Source of the DNA: Bimuria novae-zelandiae CBS 107.79
Lineage: Eukaryota > Ascomycota > Dothideomycetes > Pleosporales > Didymosphaeriaceae
DNA: 64,000 nt
Assembly: GCA_010015655.1 (NCBI GenBank)
Contig: ML976714.1
Span: 293,666-357,665 of the forward strand
Direction: 5' to 3'
The number at the start of each line of letters is the position of its first letter. Within the stretch, counting starts at the first letter, position 1. Made by a program: the position numbers and the translations under genes. The notes beneath the pieces were generated by a model, which was not told the origin of the DNA, did no database searches, and saw only the letters and a program-made list of their open reading frames with translations. Positions 55,579 to 64,000 of the stretch are shown piece by piece.

Positions 55579-57466
55579 ACGTACTCCATATGCGAGCTGG
55601 ACACATAAGCGAGCTGGACACTCTGCCAAGACCCCACCAAAAGCTCTACTCTACACGAAAGTACAGAACGTATAAAAATAGTTATTAGGAATTATAGTAG
55701 GCTAATCTATTTAGAATCTACTTTTATAGCTTGCTTATAGGTGCGCAAGTTATGCCTAGGCTCGCTATAGCGTCTACAGCGTTGTTAAGTTAATTCGCCC
55801 TTACTAGCGCGCACCCGCTTCTTCGCCTTTTTCTTATTACTATGCGCCTTAAAGTCCTTTATAGTAGCTAGTTATAGGCCTTCTTTAGCTATTAGAACTC
55901 CCTTACGCTATATATACTTTCTTTTATGTAATTTACGTCGCGTAGTAGCCTTATTAGTAGCTTTAAGCTTAGCGTTGTGCTTAGTTATTAACACTAAAAA
56001 ATGCGCTATTAGTTTAGCGCCTTTTACTATCTTCTTAAAGGCCTTAACTATTAAAGTTAGGAAACTATTTAGGTGCCTCTAAATTCTTTGCTTTACTAGC
56101 GTTAATTACGACCCTAATTTTAAAGTATTTTTTAGTATTTATAACTGCTACTTACTATAATTTATAGTAACTAGTAGTACAGTCTGTAACTTAATATTAA
56201 GCTTCGATATCACCGCTTTTAGGTTAAGGAAAACTAGGCTAGCACCTTAAAAGCTTCTCTTAATATTATTTTTAGTAATTAAAGCCTTAAAAGCCGCAAT
56301 AAAGCAAGATAGGAACTTAATTTTAGTAATATAGTTAATATAGCTGCGCATTAGATCCTCGGCTTAGCGCCCGTACGCCTTTTTTAGCGGCGCAAAACAG
56401 CCTACATTAAGTGGCTGCAGGAGGTGCGACAAATATAGGGGCATACATAAAGTAATAATCTTATTATCTTTGCAGTATTGCTGGAATTTAAGCAAGTTAT
56501 AGCTTTTATAGCTATTAATAATAAGTAAACGTGCTACACTAATAATACGCTTCTTTATATACTTATTAAAGTGCTTTAGCCACTATAGACTAAGCTTATT
56601 TATTATCTAGCCATTCTTAGAGACTCTAACAACCTAATCGTGTAGTAGATCCTGCTCTTTATACTAAGCGGAGAGGTGGTGCTTGCCCTAGAAGATAATA
56701 AAGGGTGGGAGCGCCTACCCTATCGCGCTAATGCCTTAAATAATTATAGTCTACTCCTAATTACCCTACTGCACACTCTTTAGCCTGCCTTAACGCTTAG
56801 AGCCTATAACTACTACTCTAGTCGTTATTATGCCTATTATAAAGCCTAACTCGTCAAAATTATAGGTGTCTTTGTCGAGGATGCCATGCTTGGCCTTTAT
56901 ATTCTCTACAAGCCAGAACCAGTCTTGTATAACCGCAGGATCCTTACAGAGGGCTCTCTTATAGTCATACTTTTAATTAAACTTGACTTTAAGCTCTAGC
57001 TAGCGCTTGACAAAGTTTGTAGCCTAAAGTTAGTCTATAGGTTTACTATGCCGCTTAGCCAGTAAAGAATTGGCTATATCCTTTATAGTAGCAAGCTAGG
57101 GCGGAAATCCTCGCTTATCTAGCTTAAGTATATGCCAAATAATTACTTCCTCTTTTATCTTAAGTAGATTTATTAAGTTAGGCGTATAATTATATTTAAA
57201 GGTAGTTCTAGCGCGTCGCGTACTTAATATACTTTAGAAGATATTATAGATAGCTACAGCGCGTTAAAGAGATAAATTTACGTCTTATTTAAGAGCTTAA
57301 AGCGTAAGCTGTATTTACGCTTCTTTTATATCTAGTGTAGTTTGTTATTGTTAAGACATCGTGGGTTGTAGTGAATCACTATGGATTTTGGTGGGGTCTT
57401 GGCAGAGTGTCCAGCTCGCTTATGTGTCCAGCTCGCTTATGTGTCCAGCTCGCATATGGAGTACGT
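55579..57466 (-). mobile_element. pogo-type transposon, copy F (1888 bp)
   Basis: Ends ACGTACTCCATATGCGAGCT. The left end has two units of 'TAWGCGAGCTGGACACA', the right end three, then CTGCCAAGACCCCACC and AAAA. TA at 55577-55578 and 57467-57468. Same end plan as the remnant at 9232-9327. Transposase on the minus strand. Confidence 0.88.
55700..57359 (-). pseudogene. pogo transposase remnant, copy F
   Basis: ATG at 57359; recognisable segments 'LLKIKEEVIIWHILKLDKRG' (CENP-B-like), 'FPPLATIKDIANSLLAKR'-like, 'DPAVIQDWFWLVENIKAKHG', 'ILDKDTYNFDELGFIIGII' with catalytic Asp kept. Many TAA/TAG of RIP type. The 3' limit is approximate. Confidence 0.75.
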
Positions 57467-58676
57467 TATAGTAAATTCAAAAATAATAAATATCCGTCAT
57501 AAAAGTAAGTCCTTTAAGATTCTAATTTATACATATTATAGAAACGAATTCTATTGATCTTTTCATAATTTCAGTTTTTTAATAACTATAATACTAACTT
57601 AGTTATAGGCTGCGATATTGTTCTTTAAGTTTAGGAATTAATTTAGATAGGGGGGACATCTGAATTAGTGATTACTAATGAGGATTATATTAATAGGATT
57701 TTATATCCTATTATTAAGCCTTTAATAAAAAGGGGTAAGTTTATTTTATTTTTTCTTTTAAATATTTTATTAGTATATTACTATGTATTATATATTTTTA
57801 TAACTTCGTATAATACTTTAAGCTAATTACTATATTATAGGCTAGAAATTTTAACAACATAACGCTCCTCACCACAAAATCCCTAATATTTAAAGGTAGT
57901 TTAAAAGAAATAACATTAAACTATTTCCTTATTCTAATTATTTAGCTAATATAGCACTAATCGAAAATGTCTAATTAGTACTAAGAAATAATCTAAATAA
58001 AAAGACTAGGGGCTCTTTGGGTTTTAGTGATAACGAAAAAAGCATAGACCTTTTTATTAAGGTTATATATAAAACTTAGTAGGAAATACCGTAAAACGTA
58101 CTAGATAATTATATACTATCACTATTTAGGCGTTTGGAGGCCTTGAAAAGGGCTAAGTGGTGGTATACTAAGTACTAGTATAATATAAATACTAGTTAGT
58201 ATTTAAATATATAAGTTTTTCTTTCTCTTTTTTTACATTATTTGTAAAACTCTTTATAAATTTAAACTTTGTGAGTAAACCTATATCTAAATTTAGTATA
58301 TAAACTAGAGAAGCACTAAAGTAGTATATCTATAAAAATCTAATAATTTTATATCTTGAAAAGAAAATTATAAGGCCTTAAACAGGTTACAAAAATCAAG
58401 CCTTATTTTATAAAGTTAATATATTATTCTAGTGCTTACTAAGCACAGCTTAGGTTAGTAGCTATAATTATCTAGATTATTCCTATAATTCTATATTTTA
58501 CCCTTAACCATAACCTTACTATTAGCTATAATATCAAAGTTTTAAAAAGGTACCTAGAAAAATTGGTTTTTCTTTTTCTCACGCCACTGTAATTATAGAG
58601 ATATACAGCTTTAAAATTGCTAGTTTTTCTAAATTTAACTAGTAAAAAGCGGCGCATTACGCGCACGGACACGGTA

Positions 58677-59520
58677 TAGCGCTGAGGGCGGATCCATGGC
58701 ACGCAAAGGGGTTGCATCGCAGAAAAAGCTACAGCCTGTGGGGACTTATGATAACTTGGGAGTATCGGCATGTGACTGACACCTGTTATATCATACGCGA
58801 GTCCTGGAGAGGATTCACAATCAACTTATGGTATCACCTAGCTTGGGTTTGCAGAACGAAGCAGTCCGGGTTGCGGCAACTTGGTTTAAGCTCAAGGATC
58901 TCCACCGTGGGTCCCCGCATTCCGCCAATCTCTCCGCTGTAGCACCTTCGTAATCAACCACTTCCAACTCGTATAGGCTCTAAAAATAAAAGACGGTACT
59001 ACAAAGCTTGGTTCTCTCCACCATCCGTTCTGCAGGCCAGGAACCAATATGCTAGAGTCACCTGGGGAATTCCAACCTCTGGTGTACATTCTTGGCACGG
59101 AAAACGCTCCACGGATGCCCTAGAAAACGAATAGTTACCTCTCCGCAGGCGGTTGGTTACCCATGAACTCTAGATCATGCAAGATAATCTAGTAGGTCAG
59201 GTTATGCGTGCAATGATTGGCTGTGTAAGCACTCGAGGTACATCAGCCCACAACGCTCACCAACCAGAACCCTTCCGTGTTCGCAGTGTGACCCACGTCA
59301 GATCATGCATCGTTCTTGCTTGATTGAAGAGCTGGACAGTCGGAACACGAAGAGAGAACGAGGCTGTTCGGATCCCCGATGACCCCGTGTCTTACCAGAC
59401 GGTATCAAGTCGCTCTTAATGGATGTCTCGTCCGTGGGGAGGATATGCAAACTCATTATATAATTTCTCTTGGGAAGCTGCTGTGGCCCACAACTACGAT
59501 CGCTGGTAGTTTGCGTAAAT
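58677..59520. other. Upstream region of the P450 gene
   Basis: GC-balanced, no supported gene. Holds the P450 promoter; no clear TATA box recognised. Confidence 0.5.
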
Positions 59521-61266
59521 ATGACAGAACTACAGCAAGACGCACCACTGCTGCCGTCATGGCTGAAACCATCTCTTGTGCCTGTTGTACTTTTCGTTGC
59601 AGTCGTTCTGAGGGTGAGTATCACAGTGCATCTGCGCCGCGTTGTTTGCTAAGATATACAGTTTACCTACATTGCTGCGACCTCTCCAACGAGTAACCTT
59701 CCAGGACCATGTAGGTGCTTTGAGAAAGCTCAAGGCGTGGAGATTAATGATGTTCAGGGTACACACGCTTCACGCATCTGCGTCTCAAGTGCGCAGTAAT
59801 GACTGGCCAGCGAATTTTCTACATCGACTCTCTACACAAGAAATATGGACCTATCGTGCGATTATCACCCACTGAAGTAGGGGTTGCGGACCTCGATGCA
59901 TTCCGGGAGATCCACAAGATTGGCACCAAGTACCTCAAGAGCGATTGGTATCAGCAGCTCGCCAACTTTCCCAAGGCAGGCATCTTCACTATGATCGACC
60001 CAAGAGAGCATGGCCCCCGGAGGAAGCTTTTGTCAAGGTCCTTCAGCCGCTCGTATCTTCTCGAGCATTGGGAATCGACCGTTCGTGAGAAGGTGGCGCT
60101 GTGTGTGGCTCAAATCAAGAAAGATGCTACAAGGGATGTTGCTGATGTGTACCACTGGTGGATGCTGCTTGCTTCGGATGTCACTGCTCATCTTGCTTTC
60201 GGTGAATCCTTCAATATGTTGCAGACTGGACAAGTACATATCCTCCATGTACAATGAACCAAACTGATCTTTCCTAGGCCAACCAGTTCATCCGCGTGCT
60301 GAAGAAGCTCACGATGGCCGCTGGTATCATGGTCGAGCTTCCGCTGCTCCGCCTTTTCCGCTTCGTCCCCATCCCGGCAGTCCAAGAGATCTTCAACTGC
60401 AACGAGTATATCTTCCGCGGCGCCGACCGCGCCGTGCAGCTGGCTCGCTCCCGCCCAGGCGAGAAGAACGTTTTCGCCAAAGTCATCGAGGACTGCGAGA
60501 AAGAAGGCGAAGGTACCATCGACGACATGGACGTCAGAATCGAGGCTTCCAACGTGATCATCGCTGGCACTGACACCACCGGCGTGACCCTGACCTATCT
60601 CACCTGGGCAGTCCTCCAACGACCGCAACTGCAGAAGGCGCTTGAAGACGAGGTTTCAAAGCTCCCTGAGGGATTCACCGAGAACGACCTTCTCGACCTC
60701 CCGCTCATGAACGCTGTGATTGAGGAGACTCATCGCTTGTACTGCGCGGCACCGAGCAGTCTGCCCCGTGTCGTGCCACAAGGCGGAAGCCAAATCGGAG
60801 GCCACTACATCCCACAAGGCACCACTGTCAGCACCCAAGCCTACACCTTCCATCGCGACGCCAATATCTGGTCCGATCCGCTCACGTAAGCTCCCAAGCA
60901 CCAACCCACCTCTTTTCCTTTCACCTCATCCCCTCCCTCTCTCCGCACCACCCACTCACACCCCACAGCTTCAACCCCTACCGCTGGATCCCCACCAAAG
61001 AAGGCGGCTCCGCCGAAGCCTCGACCCCCGACGCCAAAACCGCTTTCCACCCCTTCGGCGTTGGCGCCCGGTCCTGCGTCGGCATCCACCTCGCGCGCAT
61101 GGAGCTGCGGTACGCAACCGCCTTCTTCTTCCGCGAGTGCAAGGGGGTCAAGTTGGGGAAGAAGACGACGCCGCAGACGATGGAGTTCGAGAATTTCTTT
61201 TTGATTGCGCCGACGGCGCATCGGTGTGAGATTACGTTTAGGGGGGAGAATATGCTGGGGGAGTAG
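59521..61266 (+). CDS. Cytochrome P450 monooxygenase
   Basis: Five exons: 59521-59613, 59662-59710, 59758-60233, 60278-60885 and 60969-61266, total 507 aa. Microsomal haem-thiolate monooxygenase. N-terminal anchor 'LVPVVLFVAVVLRFTYIAA', then the proline hinge 'NLPGPWYTRFTHLRLK', 'HKKYGPIVRLSPTEVGVADL', 'DPREHGPRRKLLSRSFSRSY' (C-helix region), I-helix 'IIAGTDTTGVTLTYL', K-helix 'EETHR' (ExxR), 'PRVVPQGG', 'FNPYRWIP' and the haem loop 'FHPFGVGARSCVGIHLARME' with the ligand Cys. The small second exon is needed to rebuild 'PGPW'. All introns GT-AG and in frame. No cluster partners within 2.7 kb; about 850 bp from a RIP block. Substrate unknown. Confidence 0.92.
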
Positions 61267-64000
61267 ATGGGAGGGTGGAGATGGTGGGCTTATTGAAGAT
61301 AGTGATGAGCAGCAAAGAGAGTGACAGGGATAGAGATGGGGGTGGGAAGTGCGTGACGTGTAGCTTGTTACCTGGCAAGAGTTCATTTTGCACGTGGGGG
61401 TGCTTGAGGATTATAGTGAAGACTGCAATCTAGACCTATATTCAATAGAATGATATGGAGCTTCAACTCGCTCGTATAATGCTCAGCATTAGTGCTAGTC
61501 CGATGGTGAACACCACCATGACTCTCGAATTATAAGGGCTCTCCTCGCATGCACGAGCGTCTCTCCAGACAGCTTCCCATGAAGTCAAAACACGCCAATT
61601 TCTGGTCTAGGTAATATCGCACTCCGACAATAAGGATGCGCGCATTGAAAGTGGATCTCTAAAACTCTCTAGATTGGATATCGTTCAGGGTCATGGTTTT
61701 GTAGCCAAGGAACACAACATGAGACCCTGCGTCGACTTTTTCGTTCTTGAGCTGAGTGAACAAGTGGAGAGACGCATGCGGAGAATCGAAAAGGCACTTA
61801 TAGACCTTCCGTCCCACAAAGCATCTCGGGAAACCCGCGTGATTCTGCTTGTAATCGAGCGGGGAGGTTTTCGTGCAAGGAGAAGCATCGCACTCCACAT
61901 TCGCGTTGGTTATTTGGGTTTTGGAGCCCTTGTTAGATAACATACTTCTGCTTTCCAATCGATTTTAGAGCCAAAGCGCAGCAACAGGCATGGCAGGGTT
62001 CGCGTGTTCCTTTAGCTGCAAGGATGACCGCCCGCAAAGTCCCACATGTAGACTTTGTCGCCCGATCTGGAGTCAGCAAGGAGAGCGCGAACCGACACAT
62101 ATCCATGCGCCGTAAGGATTTTGTCGCAGTGTAGGGAAGCCATACAAGGAGTTTACACTTCTTCTTCGTTTTTCTTCCTGGGCTCGTGCCTCATGCCTGG
62201 GATTGCCGGCAGTTTTGGTTCACACATAGGGCTTCAGACGGGTGCTTTTGGGAACGGAAGAGGCCCATGAGACCAATTTGTTCGAGATTCTGTTGTGTCG
62301 TCGCAGGCTATTGTTCTTGCCCGCATGCATATATTTGACGTTAGTGTTTGGAGAGGAGGCGGGGACGCAAGTATTAAGCACTCAGCAGATCTCTTTTGAT
62401 TGATATATCACATGAGCGGGGAGACTTTATTCGGGTTCAGCTTACACATGTGTGGAATTGGGAAGCACAAAAGCACGGCAATGACATTGGTGAGACCAGC
62501 ACGGTTTTTGTATCCGTTGTAAGTGGACCCGTGGAGAAACCATATCGTCGTTGCCGAAACATTTGCGAGTTTCCCAAAAATCAAAGGGCTTTCATACCTC
62601 CAGTTGTCGTTCCTTTTTGGAAAGACAAAAAGTTGAAGACCTCATACGTGATCAAAAGCGTCTTCTTCTACCTCCGCGCACACATCGAGAAGTATACCAG
62701 CTGCTTGGAAAAGCAAGAAGACTAGTAGACATGTCATCGCTCGTACACCCTTTTTTGTGACGTAGAAGATCGAGAGACATATGAATTAGATATCGTGCCC
62801 ATGCAGGATATCATGGATCGGAAAAAACTCCGATGCAGGGCGAGGACATATTGCTTTCCCGCGGATGCTTGTTGTAGTGTTGTGAAAGAGGGTAGAGGCT
62901 CACATCAGCACGCTTCACAGATATTTTGAGCGTCTTTCTTACCTCCCGCAAAGACATATGAGAGATGTGCTGTGGTCTTTGTATTCAATGTAGAAGGTGC
63001 CGCGAGCGCTGCCCCCTATCTTGTCTCCCTGGTCTTTTGAGTATTGATAGGGATAATTTGTCGGAAAGATACTATAGTCTTTGGCTCTACGACGTGTAAG
63101 ACAGGGGAAAGAGAAGTGGCCCATGGTCGAATTCAAGGCGTGTCTTGGGAAGGAGCGTCCTAACAAACGTTTCACTGGTTAGAAGGGAATGCTGCTTCCA
63201 CGTGAGGTGGTCCTGGAGATCTTGTCTCCGCTCCATAGAGTGAGGCAGAAATATCTGGTCTGAAACTAAGAGCTGTCCAGGACTCGCAGTACAGAAGTTC
63301 GAGCGAAGAGCGGAATGATGGACATCCAGGAATTTTCGAAGGTTCTTTGATCAACAATATAGGCACCCAGCTCTCTGAGCCAGCAACCGCCAGCCTTCCT
63401 CATAAGCAGGAATTGCCACCAATTTCGTTTTCCTTTACGCAGTCCAGGATACATAGATATATGTCTGCCTCCAAACTCAAGCGTGTACAGTAAACGCGCG
63501 CACATAGCTAGTCCTGTGAAACAGCTTTCTTCCACATTCATGAGACTAACTGGTCTTGTGTCGTGACGGAGCCCTACGAAGCATTTCGTAGTATGAAAGT
63601 ATTTGGAAACGATGAAAAGAAGAAGCCCATAAATTGGGCGTTGGGGTCACTTTGGAGCTGCAGTTGAGCGAGAAGGAGTCCATCGGGCCTGTGCTGTGCC
63701 TTTTTCTGTTGCGCGCACGGCAGCAGAGAGAATTGCTACGTCGGGCAGAGTTCCTCCCCTCACCTGTACTCCATATGTGATACTTTGCAGGAAAAGATAA
63801 CAGACATTAGTGCAAATACAAGGAATCTTCGCCCTTATTTCGAAGGTTGTAATTGTTTACGGGGCGGCCGGAAGTCTTCCATGTGAAGCATTGAACGGAG
63901 CTTTTACTCCGTCCTTTCCCGCCGACAAAAGCCCATGCCAACGAGCCCTAATCGATCCCGAAAGATGTCTCTGACCATCGGGGTATGGTAACGTATCTTT
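61267..64000. other. No supported gene
   Basis: About 2.7 kb of GC-balanced sequence with open frames up to 109 codons (for example 62396-62725 plus and 61659-61958 minus). They have no recognisable motif, no splice continuation and overlap frames on the other strand. A very divergent or non-coding gene could be missed. Confidence 0.45.

Larger units (their letters stand above)
53815..58676. mobile_element. Nested transposon block bounded by 85-bp inverted repeats
   Basis: Arms 53815-53899 and 58592-58676 are inverted copies with few differences ('CCGYGTCCGTGCGCGTAATG', 'CGCCGCTTTTYACTAGTTAA', 'AAAGCTGTATATCTCTATAA'). The outermost bases are TA on both sides. The arm start resembles the end of the element at 37560 (ACCGTGCCCGTGC). 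Just inside, TA|CAGTGGGGTTGAC (53935) and the inverted CTCACGCCACTG|TA (58591) look like the ends of a Tc1/mariner-type insertion. The interior is AT-rich and holds the MITE, solo LTR and pogo element listed separately. Confidence 0.65.

Noticed and set aside
62396..62725. Plus-strand 109-codon frame near the right end
   Set aside because: No recognisable family and no codon bias like that of nearby real genes.
1..64000. tRNA or rRNA genes
   Set aside because: No convincing cloverleaf or rRNA core sequence was recognised by eye; a tRNAscan-SE run would settle it.

Overview
The window comes from a filamentous ascomycete, most likely a Dothideomycete of the Pleosporales type (the lineage is an inference). 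Evidence: genes with short 45-110 bp GT-AG introns, fungal gene families (Atg14 with an N-terminal CxxC zone, Trm82, P0, fungal bZIP, P450), and a strict split between GC-balanced gene islands and AT-rich blocks. In the AT-rich blocks, transposon genes are riddled with TAA/TAG where CAA, CAG or TGG is expected, the CpA-to-TpA mark of repeat-induced point mutation (RIP).

Layout. 1-5743: a glutaredoxin-like gene cut by the window edge, a five-exon bZIP factor and a five-exon aldo-keto reductase, all on the minus strand. About 5880-12780: AT-rich RIP block with three solo LTRs that keep 5-bp target duplications, a truncated transposon end and a 2.08-kb pogo-type element. 12780-31780: main gene island with a small secreted protein (14.7 kb), two tandem paralogues of unknown function (16.2-19.3 kb, the second broken), two decayed tandem copies of a '2EXR-like' gene (20.5-22.6 kb), cystathionine gamma-lyase, Atg14, a conserved hypothetical gene with an intron made almost wholly of C, and thioredoxin reductase with a 7-nt microexon. 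31783-33240: a decayed TLDc gene, cut off by a pogo insertion. 33241-36885: two pogo elements abutting at one TA. 37560-48235: a pogo-type element with perfect 47-bp inverted ends that contains a full-length RIP-mutated Ty3/gypsy element and a second pogo element. 48549-52939: gene island with TRM82, RPP0 and a GNAT-family gene. 53815-58676: second transposon nest, bounded by 85-bp inverted repeats and holding a MITE, a solo LTR and another pogo element. 59521-61266: a cytochrome P450. 61267-64000: no convincing gene.

How the genes relate. Most are independent housekeeping genes: sulfur amino acid metabolism and thiol redox (CYS3, TRR1, the glutaredoxin-like gene), autophagy (ATG14), translation (RPP0) and tRNA m7G modification (TRM82), the last two sharing a 211-bp divergent promoter. 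The secreted protein and the P450 are stand-alone accessory genes close to repeat blocks. No biosynthetic cluster or CRISPR array is seen. The most unusual material is the set of pogo-type elements whose inverted ends are built from reiterated short units in differing copy number, the layered insertions that can be put in order of age, and the odd introns (C28 intron, 7-nt microexon, GC-AG intron).
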